Shown one piece after another: positions 39,504 to 53,297 of a DNA stretch of 64,000 bases. Within the stretch, counting starts at the first letter, position 1; each line of letters opens with the position of its first letter. The notes under the pieces are model-generated. The model searched no databases, had not been told where the DNA came from, and was given only the letters and a program-made list of their open reading frames with translations. Source of the stretch: Hippophae tibetana (lineage: Eukaryota; Streptophyta; Magnoliopsida; Rosales; Elaeagnaceae); contig CM072801.1 in NCBI GenBank assembly GCA_037013495.1, forward strand, positions 79,593,816 through 79,657,815, written 5' to 3'. Position numbers and translations under genes: made by a program.

Positions 39504-41670
39504 GTCATATGGAATCATAGCCATGGTTTCTGAAAATAGGTTCTCTACATGCTTATATCCGTTTTCTAATGTTATATTTTTACAAAACATTATTATTTGA
39601 TTGTTTATTGTATTTTTGATTCATAAATCACTCATAATAGAAGGAATTTTCACCCTAAAGTCTTACATTTTCTTTAAATATTTTTGTCGTTGCTTTTGTC
39701 ATTGGATTTATTTTCGCATTTTTCATTGAATTCTTCCTATCTTTTTCTTGTTACTTTATTTATGTGTTTAATTTATCTTTTTTCTTCTAAAAAACAAGAG
39801 AGTTGTTGCAATTCACTGTTTCGAAAAAATAACTAATAATTTGGGTTGAAGCTTTAAAATGTCATAAATTTCAATTCATGCATGCAAACGACTATTATAA
39901 TAAATCAAATTGAAGCTCGTTTCGATTACTACAAAGACAACCTAGCATGATTTTATTTCTCCTTGTGTCTGAACTCAAGTTTATTTATTTACCCTATTTA
40001 CATACGTCTAAAAGTTTGGTCGTATCATATGGACTTGTTTTTGGTTCTTGTTGCTTAGGCTTCAATTACGATCATCTTAACCACATTCATGGTTATTCAA
40101 TCGTTCCTATTTGTTGGAGTTCGTATAGTCCCAGGTTCTTCGCCTAAAGGATATAATTCTTATGGAATCATAGCCATGGTTTCTGAAAATAGGTTCTCTA
40201 CATGCTTATATCCGTTTTCTAATATTATATTTTTTCAAAACATAATTATTTGATTGTCTATTGTATTTTTGACTCATAAATCACTCAAAATAGAAGGAAT
40301 TTTCACCCTAAAGTTTTGCATTTTCTTTAAATATTTTTGTCATTGTTTTCGTCATTGCATTTATTTTCGCATTTTTCATTGAATTCTTCCTATCTTTTTC
40401 TAGTTACTTTATTTATGTGTTTAATTTATCTTTTTTCTTCTAAAAAACAAAGGAGTTGTTGCAATTTACTGTTTCAAAAAAATAACTAATAATTTGGGTT
40501 GAAGCTTTAAACTGTCATAACTTTCAATTCATGCATCCAAACGACTATTATAATAAATCAAATCAAAGCTCGTTTCGATTACTACAAAGACAACCTAGCA
40601 TGATTTTATTTCTCCTTGTGTCTGAACCAAAGTTTATTTATTTACCCTATTTACATACGTCTAAAAGTTTGGTCGTATCATATGGACTTGTTTTTGGTTC
40701 TTGTTGCTTATGCTTCAATTACGATCATTTTAACCACATTCATGGTTATTCAATCGTTCCTATTTGTGGGAGTTCGTATAGTCCCAGGTTCTTCGCCTAA
40801 AGGATATAAGTCATATGGAATCATAGCCATGGTTTCTGAAAATAGGTTCTCTACATGCTTATATCCATTTTCTAATTTTATATTTTTACAAAACATTATT
40901 ATTTGATTGTTTATTGTATTTTTGACTCATAAATCACTCAAAATAGAAGGATTTTTCACCCTAAAGTCTTGCATTTTCTTTAAATATTTTTGTCGTTGCT
41001 TTTGTCATTGGATTTATTTTCGCATTTTTCATTGAATTCTTCCTATCTTTTTCTTGTTACTTTATTTATGTGTTTAATTTATCTTTTTTTCTTCTAAAAA
41101 ACAAGAGAGTTGTTGCAATTCACTGTTTCGAAAAAATAGCTAATAATTTGGGTTGAAGCTTTAAAATGTCATAACTTTCAATTCATGCATCCAAACGACT
41201 ATTATAATAAATCAAATCAAAGCTCGTTTCGATTACTACAAAGACAACCTAGCATGATTTTATTTCTCCTTGTGTCTGAACCAAAGTTTATTTATTTACC
41301 GTATTTACATACGTCTAAAAGTTTGGTCGTATCATATGGACTTGTTTTTGGTTCTTGTTGCTTATGCTTCAATTACGATCATCTTAACCACATTCATGGT
41401 TATTCAATCGTTCGTATTTGTGGGAGTTCGTATAGTCCCAGGTTCTTCGCCTAAAGGATATAAGTCATATGGAATCATAGCCATGGTTTCTGAAAATAGG
41501 TTCTCTACATGCTTATATCCATTTTCTAATTTTATATTTTTACAAAACATTATTATTTGATTGTTTATTGTATTTTTGACTCATAAATCACTCAAAATAG
41601 AAGGATTTTTCACCCTAAAGTCTTGCATTTTCTTTAAATATTTTTGTCGTTGCTTTTGTCATTGGATTTA
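39504..41670 (+). repeat. Bridge of three monomers matching 59.8-62.0 kb
   Basis: This covers the tail of the 39225 monomer and those at 39878, 40531 and 41185. The order and markers (CTGAACTCAAG, AATTCTTATGG, TTTTTCTAGTTAC, CTTGTTGCTTATGC) match the monomers at 60119, 60772 and 61425, offset about 20,240 bp. The 40531 copy is 654 bp through an extra T in the run near 41083, which its counterpart lacks. Confidence 0.75.
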
Positions 41671-44600
41671 TTTTCGCATTTTTCATTGAATTCTTCCTAT
41701 CTTTTTCTTGTTACTTTATTTATGTGTTTAATTTATCTTTTTTCTTCTAAAAAACAAGAGAGTTGTTGCAATTCACTGTTTCGAAAAAATAACTAATAAT
41801 TTGGGTTGAAGCTTTAAAATGTCATAAATTTCAATTCATGCATGCAAACGACTATTATAATAAATCAAATCGAAGCTCGTTTCGATTACTACAAAGACAA
41901 CCTAGCATGATTTTATTTCTCCTTGTGTCTGAACCAAAGTTTATTTATTTACCCTATTTACATACGTCTAAAAGTTTGGTCGTATCATATGGACATGTTT
42001 TTGGTTCTTGTTGCTTAGGCTTCAATTACGATCATCTTATCCACATTCATGGTTATTCAATTGTTCCTATTTGTTGGAGTTCGTATAGTCCCAGGTTCTT
42101 CGCCTAAAGGATATAATTCATATGGAATCATAGCCATGGTTTCTGAAAATAGGTTCTCTACATGCTTATATCCGTTTTCTAATGTTATATTTTTTCAAAA
42201 CATAATTATTTGATTGTCTATTGTATTTTTGACTCATAAATCACTCAAAATAGAAGGAATTTTCACCCTAAGGTTTTGCATTTTCTTTAAACATTTTTGT
42301 CATTTTTTTCGTCATTGGATTTATTTTCGCATTTTTCATTGAATTCTTCCTATCTTTTTCTTGTTACTTTATTTATGTGTTTAATTTATCTTTTTTCTTC
42401 TAAAAAACAAGGGAGTTGTTGCAATTTACTGTTTCAAAAAAATAACTAATAATTTGGGTTGAAGCTTTAAACTATCATAACTTTCAATTCATGCATCCAA
42501 ACGACTATTATAATAAATCAAATCGAAGCTCGTTTCGATTACTACAAAGACAACCTAGCATGATTTGATTTATCCTTGTGTCTGAACCCAAGTTTCTTTA
42601 TTTACCGTATTTACATACGTCTAAAAGTTTGGTCGTATCATATGGACTTGTTTTTGGTTCTTGTTCCTTAGGCTTCAATTACGATCATCTTAACCACATT
42701 CATGGTTATTCAATAGTTCCTATTTGTTGGAGTTCCTGTAGTCCCAGGTTCTTCGCCTAAAGGATATAATTCATATGGAATCATAGCCATGGTTTCTGAA
42801 AATAGGTTCTCTACATGCTTATATCCGTTTTCTAATGTTATATTTTTATGAAACATAATTATTTGATTGTTTATTGTGTTTTGGAGTCATAAATCACCTA
42901 AAATAGAAGGAATTTTAACCCTCAAGTCATGCACTTTCTTTAAATATTTTTGTCGTTGCTTTTGTCATTGGATTTATTTTCGTATTTTTCTTTGAATTCT
43001 TCCTATCTTTTTCTTGTTAATTTATTTATGTGTTTAATTTATCTTTTTTCTTCTAAAAAACAAGAGAGTTGTTACAATTCGATGTTTCGAAAAAATAACT
43101 AATAATTTGGGTTGAAGCTTTAAAATGTCATAAATTTCAATTCATGCATGCAAACGACTATTATAATAAATCAAATCGAAGCTCGTTTCGATTACTACAA
43201 AGACAACCTAGCATGATTTTATTTCTCCTTGTGTCTGAACCCAAGTTTATTTATTTACCCTATTTACATACGTCTAAAAGTTTGGTCGTATCATATGGAC
43301 TTGTTTTTGGTTCTTGTTCCTTAGGCTTCAATTACGATCATCTTAACCACATTCATGGTTTTTCAATCGTTCCTATTTGTTGGAGTTCGTATAGTCCCAG
43401 GTTCTTCGCCTAAAGGATATAATTCATATGGAATCATAGCCATGGTTTCTGAAAATAGGTTCTCTACATGCTTATATCCTTTTTCTAATGTTATATTTTT
43501 TCAAAACATAATTATTTGATTGTCTATTGTATTTTTGACTCATAAATCACTCAAAATAGAAGGAATTTTCACCCTAAGGTTTTGCATTGTCTTTAAATAT
43601 TTTTGTCATTGTTTTCGTCATTGGATTAATTTTCGCATTTTTCATTGAATTCTTCCTATCTTTTTCTTGTTACTTTATTTATGTGTTTAATTTATCTTTT
43701 TTCTTCTAAAAAACAAGGGAGTTGTTGCAATTCACTGTTTCGAAAAAATAACTAATAATTTGGGTTGAAGCTTTAAACTATCATAACTTTCAATTCATGC
43801 ATCCAAACGATAATTATAATAAATCAAATCGAAGCTCGTTTCGATTACTACAAAGACAACCTAGCATGATTTGATTTCTCCTTGTGTCAGAACCCAAGTT
43901 TCTTTATTTACCCTATTTACATAAGTCTAAAAGTTTGGTCGTATCATTTGGACTTCTTTTTGGTTCTTGTTGCTTAGGCTTCAATTACGATCATCTTAAC
44001 CACATTCATGGTTATTCAATCGTTCCTATTTGTTGGAGTTCGTATAGTCCCAGGTTCTTCGCCTAAAGGATATAATTCATATGGAATTATAGCCATGGTT
44101 TCTGAAAATAGGTTCTCTACATGCTTATATCCGTTTTCTAATGTTATATTTTTTCAAAACATAATTATTTGATTGTTTATTGTATTTTTGAGTCATAAAT
44201 CACTCAAAATAGAAGGAATTTTCACCCCAAAGTCTTGCATTTTCTTTAAACATTTTTTTCGTTGCTTTTGTCATTGGATTTATTTTCGCATTTTTCATTG
44301 AATTCTTCCTATCTTTTTCTTGTTACTTTATTTATGTGTTTAATTTATCTTTTTTCTTCTAAAAAACAAGGGAGTTGTTGCAATTCACTGTTTCGAAAAA
44401 ATAACTAATAATTTTGGTTGAAGCTTTAAAATGTCATAACTTTCAATTCATGCATCCAAACGATTATTATAATAAATCAAATCGAAGCTCGTTTCGATTA
44501 CTACAAAGACAACCTAGCATGATTTGATTTCTCCTTGTGTCGGAACCCAAGTTTATTTCTATACCCTATTTACATACGTCTAAAAGTTTGGTCGTATCAT

Positions 44601-47600
44601 ATGGACATGTTTTTGGTTCTTGTTCCTTAGGCTTCAATTACGATCATCTTAACCACATTCATGGTCATTCAATCGTTCCTATTTGTGGGAGTTTATATAG
44701 TCCCAGGTTCTTCGCCTAAAGGATATAAGTCATATGGAATCATAGCCATGGTTTCTGAAAATAGGTTCTCTAAATGCTTATATCCGTTTTCTAATGTTAT
44801 ATTTTTACAAAACATTATTATTTGATTGTTTATTGTATTTTTGATTCATAAATCACTCAAAATAGAAGGAATTTTCACCCTAAAGTCTTGCATTTTCTTT
44901 AAATATTTTTGTCGTTGCTTTTGTCATTGGATTTATTTTTCGCATTTTTCATTGAATTCTTCCTATCTTTTTCTTGTTAATTTATTTATGTGTTTAATTT
45001 ATCTTTTTTCTTCTAAAAAACAAGAGAGTTGTTACAATTCGATGTTTCGAAAAAATAACTAATAATTTGGGTTGAAGCTTTAAAATGTCATAAATTTCAA
45101 TTCATGCATGCAAACGACTATTATAATAAATCAAATCGAAGCTCGTTTCGATTACTACAAAGACAACCTAGCATGATTTTATTTCTCCTTGTGTCTGAAC
45201 CCAAGTTTATTTATTTACCCTATTTACATACGTCTAAAAGTTTGGTCGTATCATATGGACTTGTTTTTGGTTCTTGTTCCTTAGGCTTCAATTACGATCA
45301 TCTTAACCACATTCATGGTTTTTCAATCGTTCCTATTTGTTGGAGTTCGTATAGTCCCAGGTTCTTCGCCTAAAGGATATAATTCATATGGAATCATAGC
45401 CATGGTTTCTGAAAATAGGTTCTCTACATGCTTATATCCTTTTTCTAATGTTATATTTTTTCAAAACATAATTATTTGATTGTCTATTGTATTTTTGACT
45501 CATAAATCACTCAAAATAGAAGGAATTTTCACCCTAAGGTTTTGCATTGTCTTTAAATATTTTTGTCATTGTTTTCGTCATTGGATTAATTTTCGCATTT
45601 TTCATTGAATTCTTCCTATCTTTTTCTTGTTACTTTATTTATGTGTTTAATTTATCTTTTTTCTTCTAAAAAACAAGGGAGTTGTTGCAATTCACTGTTT
45701 CGAAAAAATAACTAATAATTTGGGTTGAAGCTTTAAACTATCATAACTTTCAATTCATGCATCCAAACGACAATTATAATAAATCAAATCGAAGCTCGTT
45801 TCGATTACTACAAAGACAACCTAGCATGATTTGATTTCTCCTTGTGTCTGAACCCAAGTTTCTTTATTTACCGTATTTACATACGCCTAAAAGTTTGGTC
45901 GTATCATATGGACTTGTTTTTGGTTCTTGTTCCTTAGGCTTCAATTACGATCATCTTAACCACATTCATGGTTATTCAATCGTTCCTATTTGTGGGAGTT
46001 CGTATAGTCCCAGGTTCTTCGCCTAAAGGATATAAGTCATATGGAATCATAGCCATGGTTTCTGAAAATAGGTTCTCTACATGCTTATATCCGTTTTCTA
46101 ATTTTATATTTTTACAAAACATTATTATTTGATTGTTTATTGTATTTTTGAGTCATAAATCACTCAAAATAGAAGGATTTTTCACCCTAAAGTCTTGCAT
46201 TTTCTTTAAATATTTTTGTCGTTGCTTTTTTCATTGGATTTATTTTCGCATTTTTCATTGAATTCTTCCTATCTTGTACTTGTTACTTTATTTATGTGTT
46301 TAATTTATCTTTTTTCTTCTAAAAAACAAGAGAGTTGTTGCGATTCACTGTTTCGAAAAAATAACTAATAATTTGGGTTGATGCTTTAAAATGTCATAAA
46401 TTTCAATTCATGCATGCAAACGACTATTATAATAAATCAAATCGAAGCTCGTTTCGATTACTACAAACAAAACCTAGCATGATTTCATTTTTCCTTGTGT
46501 CTGAACCCAAGTTTATTTATTTACCCTATTTACATACGTCTAAAAGTTTGGTCGTATCATATGGACTTGTTTTTGGTTCTTGTTGCTTAGGCTTCAATTA
46601 CGATCATCTTAACCACATTCATGGTTATTAAATCGTTCCTATTTGTTGGAGTTCGTATAGTCCCAGGTTCTTCGCCTAAAGGATATAATTCATATGGAAT
46701 CATAGCCATGGTTTCTGAAAATAGGTTCTCTACATGCTTATATCCATTTTCTAATGTTATATTTTTTCAAAACATAATTATTTGATTGTCTATTGTATTT
46801 TTGACTCATAAATCACTCAAAATAGAAGGAATTTTCACGCTAAGGTTTTGCATTTTCTTTAAATATTTTTGTCATTGTTTTCGTCATTGGATTTATTTTC
46901 GCATTTTTCATTGAATTCTTCCTATCTTTTTCTTGTTACTTTATTTATGTGTTTAATTTATCTTTTTTCTTCTAAAAAACAAGGGAGTTGTTGCAATTTA
47001 CTGTTTCAAAAAAATAACTAATAATTTGGGTTGAAGCTTTAAACTATTATAACTTTCAATTCATGCATCCAAACGACTATTATAATAAATCAAATCGAAG
47101 CTCGTTTCGATTACTACAAAGACAACCTAGCATGATTTGATTTATCCTTGTGTCTGAACCCAAGTTTCTTTATTTACTGTATTTACATACGTCTAAAAGT
47201 TTGGTCGTATCATATGGACTTGTTTTTGGTTCTTGTTCCTTAGGTTTCAATTACGATCATCTTAACCACATTCATGGTTATTCAATCGTTCCTATTTGTT
47301 GGAGTTCCTGTAGTCCCAGGTTCTTCGCCTAAAGGATATAATTCATATGGAATCATAGCCATGGTTTCTGAAAATAGGTTCTCTACATGCTTATATCCGT
47401 TTTCTAATGTTATATTTTTTCAAAACATAATTATTTGATTGTCTATTGTATTTTTAACTCATAAATCACTCAAAATAGAAGGAATTTTCACCCTATGGTT
47501 TTGCATTGTCTTTAAATATTTTTGTCATTGTTTTCGTCATTGGATTAATTTTCGCATTTTTCATTGAATTCTTCCTATCTTTTTCTTGTTACTTTATTTA

Positions 47601-50600
47601 TGTGTTTAATTTATCTTTTTTCTTCTAAAAAACAAGAGAGTTGTTGCAATTCACTGTTTCGAAAAAATAACTAATAATTTGGGTTGAAGCTTTAAAATGT
47701 CATAAATTTCAATTCATGCATGCAAACGACTATTATAATAAATCAAATCGAAGCTCGTTTCGATTACTACAAAGACAACCTAGCATGATTTTATTTCTCC
47801 TTGTGTCTGAACCAAAGTTTATTTATTTACCCTATTTACATACGTCTAAAAGTTTGGTCGTATCATATGGACATGTTTTTGGTTCTTGTTGCTTAGGCTT
47901 CAATTACGATCATCTTATCCACATTCATGGTTATTCAATTGTTCCTATTTGTTGGAGTTCGTATAGTCCCAGGTTCTTCGCCTAAAGGATATAATTCATA
48001 TGGAATCATAGCCATGGTTTCTGAAAATAGGTTCTCTACATGCTTATATCCGTTTTCTAATGTTATATTTTTTCAAAACATAATTATTTGATTGTCTATT
48101 GTATTTTTGACTCATAAATCACTCAAAATAGAAGGAATTTTCACCCTAAGGTTTTGCATTTTCTTTAAACATTTTTGTCATTTTTTTCGTCATTGGATTT
48201 ATTTTCGCATTTTTCATTGAATTCTTCCTATCTTTTTCTTGTTACTTTATTTATGTGTTTAATTTATCTTTTTTCTTCTAAAAAACAAGGGAGTTGTTGC
48301 AATTTACTGTTTCAAAAAAATAACTAATAATTTGGGTTGAAGCTTTAAACTATCATAACTTTCAATTCATGCATCCAAACGACTATTATAATAAATCAAA
48401 TCGAAGCTCGTTTCGATTACTACAAAGACAACCTAGCATGATTTGATTTATCCTTGTGTCTGAACCCAAGTTTCTTTATTTACCGTATTTACATACGTCT
48501 AAAAGTTTGGTCGTATCATATGGACTTGTTTTTGGTTCTTGTTCCTTAGGCTTCAATTACGATCATCTTAACCACATTCATGGTTATTCAATAGTTCCTA
48601 TTTGTTGGAGTTCCTGTAGTCCCAGGTTCTTCGCCTAAAGGATATAATTCATATGGAATCATAGCCATGGTTTCTGAAAATAGGTTCTCTACATGCTTAT
48701 ATCCGTTTTCTAATGTTATATTTTTATGAAACATAATTATTTGATTGTTTATTGTGTTTTGGAGTCATAAATCACCTAAAATAGAAGGAATTTTAACCCT
48801 CAAGTCATGCACTTTCTTTAAATATTTTTGTCGTTGCTTTTGTCATTGGATTTATTTTCGTATTTTTCTTTGAATTCTTCCTATCTTTTTCTTGTTAATT
48901 TATTTATGTGTTTAATTTATCTTTTTTCTTCTAAAAAACAAGAGAGTTGTTACAATTCGATGTTTCGAAAAAATAACTAATAATTTGGGTTGAAGCTTTA
49001 AAATGTCATAAATTTCAATTCATGCATGCAAACGACTATTATAATAAATCAAATCGAAGCTCGTTTCGATTACTACAAAGACAACCTAGCATGATTTTAT
49101 TTCTCCTTGTGTCTGAACCCAAGTTTATTTATTTACCCTATTTACATACGTCTAAAAGTTTGGTCGTATCATATGGACTTGTTTTTGGTTCTTGTTCCTT
49201 AGGCTTCAATTACGATCATCTTAACCACATTCATGGTTTTTCAATCGTTCCTATTTGTTGGAGTTCGTATAGTCCCAGGTTCTTCGCCTAAAGGATATAA
49301 TTCATATGGAATCATAGCCATGGTTTCTGAAAATAGGTTCTCTACATGCTTATATCCTTTTTCTAATGTTATATTTTTTCAAAACATAATTATTTGATTG
49401 TCTATTGTATTTTTGACTCATAAATCACTCAAAATAGAAGGAATTTTCACCCTAAGGTTTTGCATTGTCTTTAAATATTTTTGTCATTGTTTTCGTCATT
49501 GGATTAATTTTCGCATTTTTCATTGAATTCTTCCTATCTTTTTCTTGTTACTTTATTTATGTGTTTAATTTATCTTTTTTCTTCTAAAAAACAAGGGAGT
49601 TGTTGCAATTCACTGTTTCGAAAAAATAACTAATAATTTGGGTTGAAGCTTTAAACTATCATAACTTTCAATTCATGCATCCAAACGATAATTATAATAA
49701 ATCAAATCGAAGCTCGTTTCGATTACTACAAAGACAACCTAGCATGATTTGATTTCTCCTTGTGTCAGAACCCAAGTTTCTTTATTTACCCTATTTACAT
49801 AAGTCTAAAAGTTTGGTCGTATCATTTGGACTTCTTTTTGGTTCTTGTTGCTTAGGCTTCAATTACGATCATCTTAACCACATTCATGGTTATTCAATCG
49901 TTCCTATTTGTTGGAGTTCGTATAGTCCCAGGTTCTTCGCCTAAAGGATATAATTCATATGGAATTATAGCCATGGTTTCTGAAAATAGGTTCTCTACAT
50001 GCTTATATCCGTTTTCTAATGTTATATTTTTTCAAAACATAATTATTTGATTGTTTATTGTATTTTTGAGTCATAAATCACTCAAAATAGAAGGAATTTT
50101 CACCCCAAAGTCTTGCATTTTCTTTAAACATTTTTTTCGTTGCTTTTGTCATTGGATTTATTTTCGCATTTTTCATTGAATTCTTCCTATCTTTTTCTTG
50201 TTACTTTATTTATGTGTTTAATTTATCTTTTTTCTTCTAAAAAACAAGGGAGTTGTTGCAATTCACTGTTTCGAAAAAATAACTAATAATTTTGGTTGAA
50301 GCTTTAAAATGTCATAACTTTCAATTCATGCATCCAAACGATTATTATAATAAATCAAATCGAAGCTCGTTTCGATTACTACAAAGACAACCTAGCATGA
50401 TTTGATTTCTCCTTGTGTCGGAACCCAAGTTTATTTCTATACCCTATTTACATACGTCTAAAAGTTTGGTCGTATCATATGGACATGTTTTTGGTTCTTG
50501 TTCCTTAGGCTTCAATTACGATCATCTTAACCACATTCATGGTCATTCAATCGTTCCTATTTGTGGGAGTTTATATAGTCCCAGGTTCTTCGCCTAAAGG

Positions 50601-53297
50601 ATATAAGTCATATGGAATCATAGCCATGGTTTCTGAAAATAGGTTCTCTAAATGCTTATATCCGTTTTCTAATGTTATATTTTTACAAAACATTATTATT
50701 TGATTGTTTATTGTATTTTTGATTCATAAATCACTCAAAATAGAAGGAATTTTCACCCTAAAGTCTTGCATTTTCTTTAAATATTTTTGTCGTTGCTTTT
50801 GTCATTGGATTTATTTTTCGCATTTTTCATTGAATTCTTCCTATCTTTTTCTTGTTAATTTATTTATGTGTTTAATTTATCTTTTTTCTTCTAAAAAACA
50901 AGAGAGTTGTTACAATTCGATGTTTCGAAAAAATAACTAATAATTTGGGTTGAAGCTTTAAAATGTCATAAATTTCAATTCATGCATGCAAACGACTATT
51001 ATAATAAATCAAATCGAAGCTCGTTTCGATTACTACAAAGACAACCTAGCATGATTTTATTTCTCCTTGTGTCTGAACCCAAGTTTATTTATTTACCCTA
51101 TTTACATACGTCTAAAAGTTTGGTCGTATCATATGGACTTGTTTTTGGTTCTTGTTCCTTAGGCTTCAATTACGATCATCTTAACCACATTCATGGTTTT
51201 TCAATCGTTCCTATTTGTTGGAGTTCGTATAGTCCCAGGTTCTTCGCCTAAAGGATATAATTCATATGGAATCATAGCCATGGTTTCTGAAAATAGGTTC
51301 TCTACATGCTTATATCCTTTTTCTAATGTTATATTTTTTCAAAACATAATTATTTGATTGTCTATTGTATTTTTGACTCATAAATCACTCAAAATAGAAG
51401 GAATTTTCACCCTAAGGTTTTGCATTGTCTTTAAATATTTTTGTCATTGTTTTCGTCATTGGATTAATTTTCGCATTTTTCATTGAATTCTTCCTATCTT
51501 TTTCTTGTTACTTTATTTATGTGTTTAATTTATCTTTTTTCTTCTAAAAAACAAGGGAGTTGTTGCAATTCACTGTTTCGAAAAAATAACTAATAATTTG
51601 GGTTGAAGCTTTAAACTATCATAACTTTCAATTCATGCATCCAAACGACAATTATAATAAATCAAATCGAAGCTCGTTTCGATTACTACAAAGACAACCT
51701 AGCATGATTTGATTTCTCCTTGTGTCTGAACCCAAGTTTCTTTATTTACCGTATTTACATACGCCTAAAAGTTTGGTCGTATCATATGGACTTGTTTTTG
51801 GTTCTTGTTCCTTAGGCTTCAATTACGATCATCTTAACCACATTCATGGTTATTCAATCGTTCCTATTTGTGGGAGTTCGTATAGTCCCAGGTTCTTCGC
51901 CTAAAGGATATAAGTCATATGGAATCATAGCCATGGTTTCTGAAAATAGGTTCTCTACATGCTTATATCCGTTTTCTAATTTTATATTTTTACAAAACAT
52001 TATTATTTGATTGTTTATTGTATTTTTGAGTCATAAATCACTCAAAATAGAAGGATTTTTCACCCTAAAGTCTTGCATTTTCTTTAAATATTTTTGTCGT
52101 TGCTTTTTTCATTGGATTTATTTTCGCATTTTTCATTGAATTCTTCCTATCTTGTACTTGTTACTTTATTTATGTGTTTAATTTATCTTTTTTCTTCAAA
52201 AAAACAAGAGAGTTGTTGCGATTCACTGTTTCGAAAAAATAACTAATAATTTGGGTTGATGCTTTAAAATGTCATAAATTTCAATTCATGCATGCAAACG
52301 ACTATTATAATAAATCAAATCGAAGCTCGTTTCGATTACTACAAACAAAACCTAGCATGATTTCATTTTTCCTTGTGTCTGAACCCAAGTTTATTTATTT
52401 ACCCTATTTACATACGTCTAAAAGTTTGGTCGTATCATATGGACTTGTTTTTGGTTCTTGTTGCTTAGGCTTCAATTACGATCATCTTAACCACATTCAT
52501 GGTTATTAAATCGTTCCTATTTGTTGGAGTTCGTATAGTCCCAGGTTCTTCGCCTAAAGGATATAATTCATATGGAATCATAGCCATGGTTTCTGAAAAT
52601 AGGTTCTCTACATGCTTATATCCATTTTCTAATGTTATATTTTTTCAAAACATAATTATTTGATTGTCTATTGTATTTTTGACTCATAAATCACTCAAAA
52701 TAGAAGGAATTTTCACGCTAAGGTTTTGCATTTTCTTTAAATATTTTTGTCATTGTTTTCGTCATTGGATTTATTTTCGCATTTTTCATTGAATTCTTCC
52801 TATCTTTTTCTTGTTACTTTATTTATGTGTTTAATTTATCTTTTTTCTTCTAAAAAACAAGGGAGTTGTTGCAATTTACTGTTTCAAAAAAATAACTAAT
52901 AATTTGGGTTGAAGCTTTAAACTATTATAACTTTCAATTCATGCATCCAAACGACTATTATAATAAATCAAATCGAAGCTCGTTTCGATTACTACAAAGA
53001 CAACCTAGCATGATTTGATTTATCCTTGTGTCTGAACCCAAGTTTCTTTATTTACTGTATTTACATACGTCTAAAAGTTTGGTCGTATCATATGGACTTG
53101 TTTTTGGTTCTTGTTCCTTAGGTTTCAATTACGATCATCTTAACCACATTCATGGTTATTCAATCGTTCCTATTTGTTGGAGTTCCTGTAGTCCCAGGTT
53201 CTTCGCCTAAAGGATATAATTCATATGGAATCATAGCCATGGTTTCTGAAAATAGGTTCTCTACATGCTTATATCCGTTTTCTAATGTTATATTTTT
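41671..53297 (+). repeat. Nine-monomer higher-order repeat, two copies, period 5,878 bp
   Basis: Copy A is 41671-47419 and copy B 47549-53297. The nine monomers at 41838, 42491, 43144, 43797, 44450, 45104, 45757, 46410 and 47063 correspond in order to 47716, 48369, 49022, 49675, 50328, 50982, 51635, 52288 and 52941. Shared rare markers include GTATCATTTGGACTTC in the fourth, TCTCTAAATGC in the fifth and TATCTTGTACTTG in the eighth. The one difference I noticed is T at 46320 versus A at 52198; the reading was not exhaustive. The 129 bp between copies (47420-47548) carry a different tail type. Confidence 0.88.
42843..43080 (+). repeat. Hybrid tail: 650-bp subclass joined to common type
   Basis: The tail starts with the 650-bp-subclass markers (ATGAAACATAATT, GTGTTTTGGAGTC, CTCAAGTCATGCAC). 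It changes between about 42945 and 42955 to the common form with TTTTTGTCGTTGC, which restores a 653-bp length. The same hybrid occurs near 48721 and near 63087. The first two are copies within the nine-monomer repeat; the third extends further into ATTTATATG and may be a separate or shifted exchange. Confidence 0.75.
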
